A stretch of DNA of 64,000 nucleotides from Granulicella tundricola MP5ACTX9 (GTDB taxonomy: Bacteria > Acidobacteriota > Terriglobia > Terriglobales > Acidobacteriaceae). The translations under genes were made by a program, and so were the position numbers. The notes beneath the pieces are model-generated. The model saw only the letters and a list, made by a program, of their open reading frames with translations, made no database searches and had not been told where the DNA came from. This document shows positions 52,474 to 60,893 of the stretch, in pieces. Positions within the stretch are counted from its first letter, which is position 1; each line of letters begins with the position of its first letter. The stretch covers positions 434,001 to 498,000 of the forward strand of contig NC_015064.1 in assembly GCF_000178975.2 (NCBI RefSeq), given 5' to 3'.

Positions 52474-53004
52474 ATGCGGATGCACTTGGGACGGATGGCA
52501 GCGGTGTGTGTGGTGTTAGCGGGGCTGACGATGTCGGCCGGGGCGCAGTTCAACCGGAGCGATCGCAGCTCGGCGGAGGTTGGAATCAACACCGTTCATG
52601 CGCCGGTGCCCGATCCCCTGCTGAAGGGAAAGAAGGCCTTCATCTCGTATGAACTGGGTGACGTCACTGCGTTTCCGTCCAGCTATAGCGGCGGTCCGGA
52701 GCGGGCGTATGCAGAGTTTTACGCGCAGATGCAGGCGTGGGACCGGTATCAACTGGTGAGCGATCCTAAGGATGCGGATGTGGTGTTTGCGGTGCGGTTC
52801 GTCGACCCGCCTGCGATTCCGCATCCTCAGATCAGGATTGGTGTGAGCGATCCGCACGGGCGCGTTTCTTTGTGGGGTTTCGTGGAAGAGGTAAACTTTG
52901 CGTTCTTCAAGAAGCATCGGGACGCGGCGTTTACTGAGACGGTCAAAGAGTTGATCAATGATGTGAAGGTCCTGGTGGACCCGACTGCGCCGCCTGCTCA
53001 CTAA
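52474..53004 (+). CDS. Exported DUF4136-like protein inside the hslVU operon
   Basis: 176 residues from ATG 52474. Signal peptide ends near AGAQF (about residue 25). The mature part (KKAFISYELGDVTAFPSSYS, ADVVFAVRFVDPP, ETVKELINDVKVLV) resembles exported DUF4136 lipoproteins but lacks a lipobox. It separates hslV from hslU by 30 and 42 bp, so it should be co-transcribed, an odd place for a periplasmic protein. Confidence 0.68.
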   Translation: MRMHLGRMAAVCVVLAGLTMSAGAQFNRSDRSSAEVGINTVHAPVPDPLLKGKKAFISYELGDVTAFPSSYSGGPERAYAEFYAQMQAWDRYQLVSDPKDADVVFAVRFVDPPAIPHPQIRIGVSDPHGRVSLWGFVEEVNFAFFKKHRDAAFTETVKELINDVKVLVDPTAPPAH

Positions 53005-53046
53005 GCAGGGATGCAGTTTGAACGAAAGAGATTTGAGGAGAAGCAG

Positions 53047-54684
53047 ATGGCTATTTTTTTACCGGGGGCGGCTGAGGATCAGGCGCTGGCACTGGATGAG
53101 TTGACGCCGCGCGAGATCGTTGCGGAGCTGGACAAGTATGTGGTGGGACAGGGTGCGGCGAAGCGGGCTGTGGCGATTGCGCTGCGCAACCGGATGCGTC
53201 GGCAGAAGCTTCCGCCGGATCTTGCGGACGACATCATGCCGAAGAACATCATCATGATTGGGCCTACGGGCGTGGGTAAGACGGAGATTGCGCGGCGGCT
53301 GGCGAAGCTGACGAACTCTCCTTTCCTCAAGGTAGAAGCTAGCAAGTTCACCGAGGTTGGGTACGTGGGGCGGGATGTAGAGTCGATCGTGCGTGATCTG
53401 GTGGAGATTGCGATCGACCTGGTGCGCGAAGAGAAGCTGGAAGATGTGGCGGATAAGGCGGAGCTTCATGCAGAGGATCGTCTGCTGGATCTGCTGCTGC
53501 CTCCTACGCCGGCTGCTGCGACCGCTGCCAATGCGGCTGCGGCGACCGAGGTTGCCGGGACGAATGTGATTCAGCTTCCGATGCAGATGGATACGGAGTC
53601 GCCTGAGTATGTTGCGCCGGTTGCGGATGTTGGGCCGAGCGAGGACAAGAAGCATGAGCCGACCAGCTACGAGCGGACGCGGGAGAAGCTGCGGCAGCAG
53701 TTCCGCGAAGGCAAGCTGGATGAGCGGGTGGTGGAGATCGATGTGCGCGACCGCAATCAGCCTAGCTTCGAGTTCATTGCTGCGCCGGGGCAGGATGAAT
53801 CGGACATGTCTTTGAAAGACGTGCTTCCGGGTCTGTTTGGGCAGAGGACCAAGAAGCGCAAGATGAAGGTTGCGGAGGCGTTCGACTACCTGGTGCAGGA
53901 GGAGGAGGGGCGGCTAGTCGATATGGATCAGGTGACCAAGCTCGCGGTTGAGCGTGTTGAAGAGTCCGGGATCGTGTTTCTGGATGAGATCGACAAGATT
54001 GCCGGGCGTGAGGGTGGACACGGCCCTGACGTGTCCAGAGAAGGAGTTCAGCGGGATATTCTGCCGATCGTGGAAGGGACCACCGTCAACACGAAGTATG
54101 GGATGGTTTCGACCGACCACATCCTGTTTATTGCTGCCGGGGCATTCCATGTGTCGAAGCCGAGCGATCTGATTCCGGAGTTGCAGGGACGGTTCCCGAT
54201 TCGGGTGGAGCTGCAGTCGCTGACCGTTGGGGACTTTGTAAGGATTCTGACGGAGCCGAAGTCCTCGCTGGTGAAGCAATCGACGGCGCTGCTGGAGACC
54301 GAGGGGTTGAAGCTGGAGTTCACGCCGGAGGCACTGGCTGAGATGGCGGAGTTTGCGTTCAAGGTGAATGAGTCGACGGAGAACATTGGCGCTCGGCGGC
54401 TGCATACGATCATGGAGCGGGTGCTGGATGAGATCAGCTTCCAGGCTCCGGATCTGATGAAGAATGCGAAGGGGGAGAGCTCGGAGGAGGGGGTGGTGGG
54501 GCAGGTCGGCCACTCGGCTCCGCTGGGGGGCGAGGTGAGGCCGGACTCGCCGCCGCTGCCGGTGATCGAACGGCGCAAGGAGGATGGGACGGTGGAGAAG
54601 GTGATCGTGGTGGACCCGGAGTATGTGCGGCAGCAGGTTGCGGGGATCGTGAAGAATCAGGATCTGAGCCGGTACATCCTGTGA
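53047..54684 (+). CDS. hslU: ATP-dependent protease ATPase subunit HslU, long form
   Basis: 545 residues against ~445 normally. Walker [15 protein letters not shown], sensor/GYVG pore loop in [13 protein letters not shown], Walker [15 protein letters not shown], and C-terminal DLSRYIL that docks into HslV. The I-domain region has an Ala/Thr/Pro-rich insert (about 145-205), and another insert (about 475-510, [20 protein letters not shown]) precedes the C-terminus. GAGGAG is well placed before ATG 53047. Confidence 0.94.
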   Translation: MAIFLPGAAEDQALALDELTPREIVAELDKYVVGQGAAKRAVAIALRNRMRRQKLPPDLADDIMPKNIIMIGPTGVGKTEIARRLAKLTNSPFLKVEASKFTEVGYVGRDVESIVRDLVEIAIDLVREEKLEDVADKAELHAEDRLLDLLLPPTPAAATAANAAAATEVAGTNVIQLPMQMDTESPEYVAPVADVGPSEDKKHEPTSYERTREKLRQQFREGKLDERVVEIDVRDRNQPSFEFIAAPGQDESDMSLKDVLPGLFGQRTKKRKMKVAEAFDYLVQEEEGRLVDMDQVTKLAVERVEESGIVFLDEIDKIAGREGGHGPDVSREGVQRDILPIVEGTTVNTKYGMVSTDHILFIAAGAFHVSKPSDLIPELQGRFPIRVELQSLTVGDFVRILTEPKSSLVKQSTALLETEGLKLEFTPEALAEMAEFAFKVNESTENIGARRLHTIMERVLDEISFQAPDLMKNAKGESSEEGVVGQVGHSAPLGGEVRPDSPPLPVIERRKEDGTVEKVIVVDPEYVRQQVAGIVKNQDLSRYIL

Positions 54685-54702
54685 TGAAGGCGTGAGGCAA
54701 GT

Positions 54703-54993
54703 GTGCTGATCGATGGCGCGGAGTTCGAGGACTTCTTTGAGACTGAAGCGGGCCCCGTGCGGGTTCAGAGCAAGGTTCTTGTTCGAGGAACGACCATCGT
54801 TTTTGAAGGACTGACACTCTATCCATTGACCGGTTCGTTCTTGCCGATTGGTGCAGGCGTAGTTTTCAGGATCTTTCGCTCGTTGATGGATGAGGCACGG
54901 GAGCAAGGATTTGCCAGGTGTTCGGTTGTGGCTTTTCGGACGGGTGGCGCGAGGCCGGGGCGTATGATTACTGTGACTCGGAGGTTGGTATGA
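54703..54993 (+). CDS. Small protein of unknown function, first of an overlapping trio
   Basis: 96 residues from GTG 54703 (GAGG upstream). Two strand-rich segments (VRVQSKVLVRGTTIVFEGLT) and a helix (VVFRIFRSLMDEAREQGF), ending RPGRMITVTRRL. No family recognised. Its stop overlaps the next start (ATGA), and that gene overlaps the DNA ligase start, so all three should be co-expressed. Confidence 0.65.
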   Translation: MLIDGAEFEDFFETEAGPVRVQSKVLVRGTTIVFEGLTLYPLTGSFLPIGAGVVFRIFRSLMDEAREQGFARCSVVAFRTGGARPGRMITVTRRLV

Positions 54994-55322
54994 AGAGGTA
55001 TCCAGCACCACCTATTGACCCGATGATCATCGAGCGGGCGCGGGAGTTGAAGGAAGCTGGGGCAAGCCAGGAAGAGGTTTTCATGGCGATGCGACAGGAT
55101 GGCCTTTGGGTCGGGCAGTCGATTAAGGTCGCAGCGGAGATCTATGGTTGGTCTCTGACTGAAGCGAAGATGACGGTCCATTACAGCGATACCTGGGCAG
55201 ATTGCCTGCAGACCAATGCGAAGCTTCATGATGCGGCTTTTGCAGCGGCAAAAGAGCTGGGATTTGAAGAAGTCGGGTCAGGTGTGAACGGGGAAAAGGT
55301 TGCGCTTCAAGAGGCTTCGTGA
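54990..55322 (+). CDS. Small protein of unknown function, second of an overlapping trio
   Basis: 110 residues, GGAGG 5 nt before ATG 54990. Mostly helical (MIIERARELKEAGASQEEVF, then WADCLQTNAKLHDAAFAAAK). No motif I know. Its TGA stop overlaps the GTG start of the DNA ligase by 4 bp. Confidence 0.65.
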   Translation: MKRYPAPPIDPMIIERARELKEAGASQEEVFMAMRQDGLWVGQSIKVAAEIYGWSLTEAKMTVHYSDTWADCLQTNAKLHDAAFAAAKELGFEEVGSGVNGEKVALQEAS

Positions 55323-56395
55323 ATCTTCCTGTGATGCCGCCGGTGCTGCCTATGCTTGCGAAGCGGGTGGCTGCGATCCCTGAGGGTGAGGGGTGGGTGT
55401 TCGAGCCGAAGTGGGATGGGTTTCGGGTGCTGGTGTTTCGGGATGGGGACGAGATCCTGCTGCAGAGCCGGGATACCAAACCGCTGAACCGATACTTTCC
55501 GGATGTGGTGGAGACGCTGCTGCGTGAGTTGCCGCCGCGGTGCGTGCTCGACGGAGAGATTGTGATTGCGCGGGATGGCGGGTTGGACTTTGATGCTCTG
55601 CAACTGAGGGTGCATCCGGCGGCTTCTCGGGTGAAGATGCTGGCGGAGCAGACGCCGGCGTCGGTGGTGTTCTTCGATCTGCTTTGCGTGGGGGATGAGG
55701 ATCTTACGGGGGCTCCGTTTTCTGAGCGGCGCAAGCGGCTGGAAGAGGTGCTCGCGGGGGCTAAGGTGCCGGTACACATCACGCCCGCCACTCAGGATCA
55801 TGCGGTGGCTTCGGATTGGTTTGAAAGATTTGAGGGGGCGGGGCTGGATGGGGTGATGGCCAAGCTGCTCGGCGGGACGTATCAGGCTGATAAGCGGGTC
55901 ATGCTGAAGGTGAAGCATGAGCGGGACTGCGACTGCGTGGTCGCGGGGTTTCGGTGGCACAAGGATGGGCCGGGGACGCTGGTGGGGTCGCTGCTGCTGG
56001 GGCTCTATGACGACGCGGGTGCTTTGCAGCATGTGGGGGTTTGTGCCAGCTTTACGGCGGCGAAGCGGAAGGAGCTTGTGGAGTTCCTCGCGCCTTATCG
56101 CGAAGGGGCTATGGAGGGGCATCCGTGGGCGGGATGGGCGGAGGCGGATGTCGAGGGAAGGATGCCGGGCGGGAAGAGCCGGTGGACGGGCAGCAAGGAC
56201 CTGAGCTGGGTGGCGCTGCGGCCGGTGTTGGTGGTGGAGGTGGCGTACGAGCATATGCAGGGGATGCGGTTTCGGCATATGAGCCAGTTCAGGCGGTGGC
56301 GGACGGATAAGGCACCGAAGGACTGTACGTATGCTCAGTTGGAGGTGGTGGCTGCGCAGGAGTTGATGGAGATCTTTCGGGAATCGACCCTTTGA
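55319..56395 (+). CDS. ATP-dependent DNA ligase (LigC/LigD-ligase type)
   Basis: 358 residues from GTG 55319. The adenylated Lys lies in EPKWDGFRVLVF (about residue 31), then LLQSRDTK, VLDGEIVI, GVMAKLL and MLKVKHER of the nucleotidyltransferase domain. The C-terminal OB-fold is about 220-345. It seals nicks, perhaps in end-joining repair with the convergent polymerase-domain gene. A second in-frame start is ATG 55334. Translationally coupled to 54990. Confidence 0.93.
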   Translation: MNLPVMPPVLPMLAKRVAAIPEGEGWVFEPKWDGFRVLVFRDGDEILLQSRDTKPLNRYFPDVVETLLRELPPRCVLDGEIVIARDGGLDFDALQLRVHPAASRVKMLAEQTPASVVFFDLLCVGDEDLTGAPFSERRKRLEEVLAGAKVPVHITPATQDHAVASDWFERFEGAGLDGVMAKLLGGTYQADKRVMLKVKHERDCDCVVAGFRWHKDGPGTLVGSLLLGLYDDAGALQHVGVCASFTAAKRKELVEFLAPYREGAMEGHPWAGWAEADVEGRMPGGKSRWTGSKDLSWVALRPVLVVEVAYEHMQGMRFRHMSQFRRWRTDKAPKDCTYAQLEVVAAQELMEIFRESTL

Positions 56396-56445
56396 CCCCT
56401 ACCCCCTGTTTTGGTCCAAAGTCTTCATTCAATATGGCTTAGGTC
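56396..56445 (+). repeat. Post-stop C-rich element, copy 2
   Basis: Directly after the ligase TGA: CCCCTACCCCCTGTTTTGGT, CCAAAGTCTTCATTCA, then ATGGCTTAGGTCT. Same block order as 2847-2905. Confidence 0.55.
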
Positions 56446-56481
56446 TGAACCTCGGCCTTTGGGCCAATCATGGGCTGCACT

Positions 56482-57888
56482 TTATTTTGGGGGCTCTTGG
56501 TCTTTCCAGGCGCGAGTGGGATCGTCGTCTGGATCTGGGGTTTGCTGGGGTGGGCGGTCGGGTTCGGGGACGTTTTTGAGGTTCACGCGGATGCGGTACC
56601 AGACGTAAGAGGCTCCTCGCATGCGGTCTACGAGGATGTCTTCCGGGGTGAGGGCGGCGGCGGCGATGGGATAAAGAAGCTTCCAGCGTTCGAGGCCGGC
56701 TTCGGCTGCGGCTTTGTCCGGGGATTGGGAGATGGTGATGAGGGGGTGCCTGGAGGTCCGGGCTTTTCGGGCTGGCTTGGCTTCGGCTGAAGGATCAGCG
56801 GAAGATTGATCGGGTTCGGCGGCTTTGGATTGCTTTTTGAAGCGGTAGGCTCCGAAGCCTTCGTTTATCTGGCTGGAGAAGCTTTTGGCCTTGGAGGGGG
56901 CTACGCGCTTTGATTCCCCTTCCTGCTTGGAGAAGTGTGGGGGCCAGGGGGCGTCGCCTAGTCCTTCGGATTCGTCTCGGGCGGCTAGTTCGAGGAGGGC
57001 TTCGAGCCCGCCGGGGTTGGCGTCCATTTCGGCGTGGGGGTTGCCGAGGGTGGCGAAGCGCGTGGGCATGGTGAGGACGGTGAAGTCGGCGGGCTCTACC
57101 TGCGGAACCTCATGCCAGAAGAGCGGGGCGGAGACGCGAGCGTCGGGGAGCGGGCGGACAGAGTAGGCGGAGCAGGTGGTGCGATCTTTGGCGTTCTGGT
57201 TGTAGTCGAGGAAGACGCCGTGGCGCTCCTCCTTCCACCACTTGGAGGTGGCGAGGGTGGGGACGCGGCGTTCGACGGCTCGGGCCAGGGCTAGGGCGGC
57301 GCGGCGGACCTCTGTGAAGGTCCATTGGGGGTGGATGCGGACGTTGATGTGGATGCCCCGGGAGCCGCTGGTTTTTGGCCAGCCGATGAGGTTGTTTTCC
57401 TTGAGGACGGCTTCTACTTCGAGGGCTACGGCCTTTACGTCGGGCCATTCGACGCCGGGGCCGGGGTCGAGGTCGACGCGGAGCTCGTCGGGATGATCAA
57501 GGTCTCCGGTGCGGACGGGGTGGGGGTGGAGTTCCAGGCAGCCGAGGTTGGCGATCCAGGCGAGGCCGGGTGCGGTGTCTACGACGACCTCTTCCGCGGT
57601 TCGGCCGGAGGGGAAGGATAGGGTGGCGGTGCGGAGATATGCGGGGAGGTCTGAGGGTGCTCGCTTCTGGTAGAAGGGCTCCTGCTCGGCTCCGTTGACG
57701 AAGCGCTTGAGGACGATGGGGCGGTCTTGAATGCCTTGCAAGGCTCCGGGGGCTACGGAGAGGTAGTAGCGGACGATGTCGATCTTGGAGAGCTTAGTTT
57801 CGCGGGTGAAGTAGGGCTTGTCCGGGTTGGTGATGCGGACCTGGTGGCCTTCTACTTCGAGGAGCTCGAATGGGTCTTGTTTGGGCAC
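56482..57888 (-). CDS. LigD-type polymerase (primase-polymerase) domain protein
   Basis: 468 residues from GTG 57888. The polymerase core (about 1-300) shows the metal-binding pair in VDLDPGPG, TSGSRGIHINVRI, and the DYNQNAKDRT loop. A C-terminal extension (about 390-468) has HPLITISQSPDKAA and VWYRIRVNLKNVPE. Adds nucleotides at broken DNA ends; the partner ligase converges from the other side. TACTCT lies 6 nt before the GTG, supporting this start. Earlier in-frame ATG at 57984 adds an Arg/Pro-rich stretch I reject. Confidence 0.87.
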   Translation of the reverse strand: MPKQDPFELLEVEGHQVRITNPDKPYFTRETKLSKIDIVRYYLSVAPGALQGIQDRPIVLKRFVNGAEQEPFYQKRAPSDLPAYLRTATLSFPSGRTAEEVVVDTAPGLAWIANLGCLELHPHPVRTGDLDHPDELRVDLDPGPGVEWPDVKAVALEVEAVLKENNLIGWPKTSGSRGIHINVRIHPQWTFTEVRRAALALARAVERRVPTLATSKWWKEERHGVFLDYNQNAKDRTTCSAYSVRPLPDARVSAPLFWHEVPQVEPADFTVLTMPTRFATLGNPHAEMDANPGGLEALLELAARDESEGLGDAPWPPHFSKQEGESKRVAPSKAKSFSSQINEGFGAYRFKKQSKAAEPDQSSADPSAEAKPARKARTSRHPLITISQSPDKAAAEAGLERWKLLYPIAAAALTPEDILVDRMRGASYVWYRIRVNLKNVPEPDRPPQQTPDPDDDPTRAWKDQEPPK

Positions 57889-57991
57889 GTGGGAAGAGTA
57901 TCGCCGTCCGACGGAAGATTCAATTGGCGGGTCAGCGATTATTGGGCGGGCGAACAATGGAGGGAGAAGCCAGGACCAAAGCAAATACGGA

Positions 57992-58014
57992 GGTTCTGGA
58001 TTCGCCAGAATGAC
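57992..58014. repeat. GATTC-stem-GAATGAC palindrome, copy 5
   Basis: TTCTGG, loop ATTCG, CCAGAA then TGAC. The stem differs from other copies but pairs perfectly. Confidence 0.6.
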
Positions 58015-58043
58015 GAAGTCTTGGTGGTTCAGAAATTCCCTCG

Positions 58044-58092
58044 GCGGCTAAAGCCGCGATCAATCGGGAATCTTGCGGCGGGGCTGAAGCCC
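58044..58092. repeat. GGCTRAAGCC palindromes, third and fourth copies
   Basis: GCGGCTAAAGCCGC at 58044-58057 and GGGGCTGAAGCCCT at about 58079-58092. They stand between the polymerase start and the small gene downstream of rpsD. Confidence 0.6.
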
Positions 58093-58127
58093 TGCCCTTT
58101 CAAGACAGCCCCGCCCTTTCAAAACGA

Positions 58128-58364
58128 CTAATGCGTGAAGGTGTTGATGGGGGTGAGTTGGGTGCTGCGGGCGGTGATGGCTTGTAGGCTTAGCTCGTTC
58201 ATGGCTTTGTGGACCATGCTTTCGAGGCCGGCGAAGGCGGCCATTTCGAGGCGGACGGTGACTCCTCCGATGTGGAGGCTGACTACGCCACAGTTGCAGA
58301 CGGTGACGCTGCCTAGACCTTCGTGCTTTGCGAGAGTGAGAGCTCCTGATTCGGTATCGGCCAT
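58128..58364 (-). CDS. Small protein downstream of rpsD, unknown function
   Basis: 78 residues. Contains VTVCNCGVVSLHIGGVTVRLEM, a short beta-hairpin with paired Cys. Starts 2 bp after the rpsD stop, so it is co-transcribed. No family recognised; the Cys pair could bind metal. Confidence 0.7.
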   Translation of the reverse strand: MADTESGALTLAKHEGLGSVTVCNCGVVSLHIGGVTVRLEMAAFAGLESMVHKAMNELSLQAITARSTQLTPINTFTH

Positions 58365-58366
58365 GG

Positions 58367-58990
58367 TTAGACTCCTCGTTTTGCGTAGTACTCGGCGACC
58401 TGCCGAGGGTTGAATTCGAAGGGGACGTGCTCGGGGGTGGGGATCATGCGGACTACGCCGTGGTCGTTGACGCCTTCGAGGGCGAACTGGAGGTAGCTGG
58501 GCAGGGGCAGGCGGGGTGCGTTGCGGGCGGCCTCGGTCATGGCTCCGGCGGCGTAGTCGGTAAGGCGGACGAAGGTGCCGGAGCGCAGGGTGGCGCTGCC
58601 GATGGTCATGATCTTGCCATTGACCAGGACGTGGCCGTGGCTGACCAACTGGCGTGCCGCCGCGATGCTGCGTGCGAAGCCGAGGCGGAAGACGACGTTG
58701 TCCAGGCGCAGTTCCAGGAGGGCGATGAGGGATTCAATCCAGTTGGAGGAGTTCATGCCGCGTGCGGTGCGGACGAAGCGGCGCAACTGCTCTTCGCGGA
58801 GGCCGTAGTGGAAGAGGAGCTTCTGCTTTTCACGGAGTTGGACTGCGTATTGGGTCAGCTTGCGGCGGGTTGTGGTCTGGCCGTGCTGGCCGGGAGGGAA
58901 GTTTCGCTTTTCGAGGGCTCCGGGCTTGCCGAGTCCGGGAAGCTCGAGCCCGAGGGCGCGCTGCATCTTGAATTTGGTTCTGTTGCTCAC
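58367..58990 (-). CDS. rpsD: Ribosomal protein S4, zinc-free (C-minus) form
   Basis: 207 residues. PPGQHGQTTTRRKLTQYAVQ, the S4 RNA-binding domain LDNVVFRLGFARSIAAARQL and VSHGHVLVNGK are clear. The N-terminus MSNRTKFKMQRALGLELPG has none of the Cys that bind zinc in C+ S4. It is alone with a small downstream gene, not in the S13-S11-alpha operon, so it may be a second, stress-induced copy. A good promoter and a leader hairpin lie upstream. Confidence 0.92.
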   Translation of the reverse strand: MSNRTKFKMQRALGLELPGLGKPGALEKRNFPPGQHGQTTTRRKLTQYAVQLREKQKLLFHYGLREEQLRRFVRTARGMNSSNWIESLIALLELRLDNVVFRLGFARSIAAARQLVSHGHVLVNGKIMTIGSATLRSGTFVRLTDYAAGAMTEAARNAPRLPLPSYLQFALEGVNDHGVVRMIPTPEHVPFEFNPRQVAEYYAKRGV

Positions 58991-59015
58991 CTGTACACCT
59001 CAGTTTGTCGATCTC

Positions 59016-59059
59016 AGTTCCGAACGGGCGCTTCGCCAAAAGACAGACCGTTTGGAACT
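59016..59059 (-). promoter_or_regulatory. Leader hairpin of rpsD
   Basis: In the ~78-nt leader, AGTTCC-A-AACGG pairs with CCGTT-C-GGAACT. The loop contains TCTGTCTTTTGGCGAAGCGC. S4 regulates its own mRNA in many bacteria; this hairpin is a candidate site, by position only. Confidence 0.55.
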
Positions 59060-59170
59060 CTGGTTGTTGAAATAAGACTACTTTGGTCCTAGATTGAGTG
59101 CAAGTGTTTTGTGGGGAGTGGCGGGAGGTTAAACAGAAGAGCCCTGCGGCTGTCTTTTTGGCGAAGCGCC
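59027..59170. repeat. 20-bp inverted repeat framing the rpsD promoter
   Basis: GGCGCTTCGCCAAAAGACAG (59027-59046) and CTGTCTTTTTGGCGAAGCGCC in two pieces (59150-59170, one extra T) are reverse complements ~100 bp apart. One arm lies in the leader hairpin loop, the other in a GC-rich hairpin at 59138-59180. Confidence 0.7.
59075..59103 (-). promoter_or_regulatory. rpsD promoter, sigma-70 type
   Basis: On the minus strand TTGCAC (59103-59098), 17 bp spacer, TAGTCT (59080-59075). Predicted start near 59068 gives a ~78-nt leader. Confidence 0.65.
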
Positions 59171-59180
59171 GCGGGGCTCT
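59138..59180. terminator. GC-rich hairpin upstream of rpsD
   Basis: AGAGCCCTGCGGC pairs with GCCGCGGGGCTCT over 13 bp with a 17-nt loop. It may end transcription entering from either side, or be part of the inverted-repeat pair. Confidence 0.55.
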
Positions 59181-59290
59181 CGAGATCGGCAGCTTGAGGC
59201 TGGCGAATGTTGTTATTTTAGGCTTGTTCCGGTTCGAGATTTGTTAGGGGTTTGCGGTGTGGGCCGATAAAATAGAGGGGAGAGGTGCTC

Positions 59291-59599
59291 ATGGGCGTCG
59301 CGACTGCGGAGAGAAGTGCGAAGGCGTCGTTTCGCGAGCCGGATTTCTCGGATGAGCAGATTCGCGAGGTTGCCGGGAACGATGCGGCGGCGATTGCGCA
59401 GTGGGCGGACACGGTGGCCAAGGAGCGCGGGATTCGTGTTCGTCCCAGGCCGAATGATGCTTTCATCAAGGCGGTTTCGCGGCTGTCTGATGGTGTGGTC
59501 GATCTCGATCCCGTGGAAGAATTGCTGGTGGAGTTGAGCAGGGCTGGGGTGATCAGCTCGTTCCAACGAGGCCTTCTCCAAGTTCACTACCTCGGGTAG
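59291..59599 (+). CDS. Putative antitoxin of the Fic protein
   Basis: 102 residues from ATG 59291, after GGGAGAGG. Mostly helical: FSDEQIREVAGNDAAAIAQW, LDPVEELLVELSRAGVI, and ending FQRGLLQVHYLG. The (S/T)xxxE(G/N) inhibitory motif of VbhA-type antitoxins is not visible. It precedes fic by 4 bp, the usual order. Confidence 0.7.
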   Translation: MGVATAERSAKASFREPDFSDEQIREVAGNDAAAIAQWADTVAKERGIRVRPRPNDAFIKAVSRLSDGVVDLDPVEELLVELSRAGVISSFQRGLLQVHYLG

Positions 59600-59603
59600 A
59601 CAG

Positions 59604-60248
59604 ATGGAACTTTCGATCCTCGACCCGTTTGGGGACTATGAGAGTGCTGGCTATCTGCGGAATGTCTACGGTCTACATGACCTGGAGCGTGTCGGCCACC
59701 TTGAGACTGCATCTTTTCGGGAGGAGGTGCTTGGGGCGACCAGGCATCTTCGGCGTATCTCCGTGCTTCGATACGAAGATGTTCTGGAGACGCATCGCCG
59801 GCTTTTCCTTGCTCTCTATCCTTGGGCTGGGCAAGACCGCTTTGCTACAGCTCCGACGATTGCGATTGCCAAGGGTGGTTATAACAACCTCTTCTCGCAT
59901 CCGGCGGAGTGCAGGCTTGCTGCTGAGTATGCGTTGCGGCTTGGGCAGGATGTGAAGTATCTTCGCGCTCAAGCTGGTGAGGTGTTTGGGTATCTGGCTC
60001 ACTCGCATCCGTTTCTTGAGGGCAATGGACGGACGATTCTGACGGTGTTTGCGGAGCTTACTCGGAGGGCTGGATTCTATGTGGTCTGGGAGGACATTGA
60101 TAAGAGGGAGTTTCTGGATAGGCTTACTGATGAGTTGTTGCAGCCGGGCAAAGGGATTATGGATCAGCTTATTCTGCCGTATGTGCGGGCGGGTGCGCTT
60201 ACGGCGGAGATGACTGCACGGCGGTTGCGGGTGAGGTTTCAACTGTAG
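59604..60248 (+). CDS. Fic-family protein (AMPylating toxin or regulator)
   Basis: 214 residues. The Fic motif is complete: HPFLEGNGRTI, catalytic His plus nucleotide-binding Gly-Asn-Gly-Arg. Flap region about 85-105 (TIAIAKGGYNNLFSHP). It should transfer AMP or another nucleotide moiety to proteins. It follows a small helical gene by 4 bp, as in Fic toxin-antitoxin modules. Confidence 0.9.
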   Translation: MELSILDPFGDYESAGYLRNVYGLHDLERVGHLETASFREEVLGATRHLRRISVLRYEDVLETHRRLFLALYPWAGQDRFATAPTIAIAKGGYNNLFSHPAECRLAAEYALRLGQDVKYLRAQAGEVFGYLAHSHPFLEGNGRTILTVFAELTRRAGFYVVWEDIDKREFLDRLTDELLQPGKGIMDQLILPYVRAGALTAEMTARRLRVRFQL

Positions 60249-60275
60249 GTGGGTGAGTAGTGATGCGCATCAGCA

Positions 60276-60857
60276 CTATAAGGGCCACAGCTTTTCACCA
60301 ATTCCACCGCTGCCGGGGAACTGGAAACCCATTTGTGTGATCGTGTCGATAACGTCGCAAGCGAGTTCAACGACTTTCTCCTGTATTTGGAGCAATCCGA
60401 GAGTATTCAACTTCATCGTGACCACCTCTTTTCTTCGATTGACAAAGAACGGCAATGATCTTCCATCAGCATCCGGAATGTGCCATGAGGCATGACATAA
60501 GATATTGCGAATGTCAGCCGCATCTTCGATTTTTTGGATTAGCCCATCAATATTTTGGGGCGTTGGGTCATGATGGCTTTTGAGGGCCTGGCCATATGTT
60601 TTAGCAAGGGGTTTTAGAGTGTCGCTTAGTGCTTTCTCAAGAACGATAGTCCAATTTTCAAATGCGTCTTCGATCTCAGATTCACCATAGCTTCGGGTTC
60701 CTGTGAGAACAAAAATAGCCTTCCCAAGGATTTCTTCTAAAAAACCAAAAGTAGCTATGGTTCGCCCCAATTGTTCCCAAAATATAGGTGAATGTGAGTT
60801 CGTCGGAAATGATGCGGGCAATGAACTCCGATCAATATATGACGGTGTTTTGCTCAT
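60276..60857 (-). CDS. HEPN-like protein of unknown function
   Basis: 193 residues, helical. A candidate HEPN ribonuclease motif, RNILCH (Rx4H with Asn after Arg), lies near residue 119 in DIRNILCHASWHIPD, which suits the second helix pair of that fold. GC content is clearly lower than in the neighbours, suggesting recent transfer. No paired MNT or antitoxin gene is adjacent. The HEPN idea rests on this motif and the helical pattern. Confidence 0.55.
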   Translation of the reverse strand: MSKTPSYIDRSSLPASFPTNSHSPIFWEQLGRTIATFGFLEEILGKAIFVLTGTRSYGESEIEDAFENWTIVLEKALSDTLKPLAKTYGQALKSHHDPTPQNIDGLIQKIEDAADIRNILCHASWHIPDADGRSLPFFVNRRKEVVTMKLNTLGLLQIQEKVVELACDVIDTITQMGFQFPGSGGIGEKLWPL

Positions 60858-60893
60858 AGGAAGAACCTTTGACGAGACTGATCGTACGTGAGA

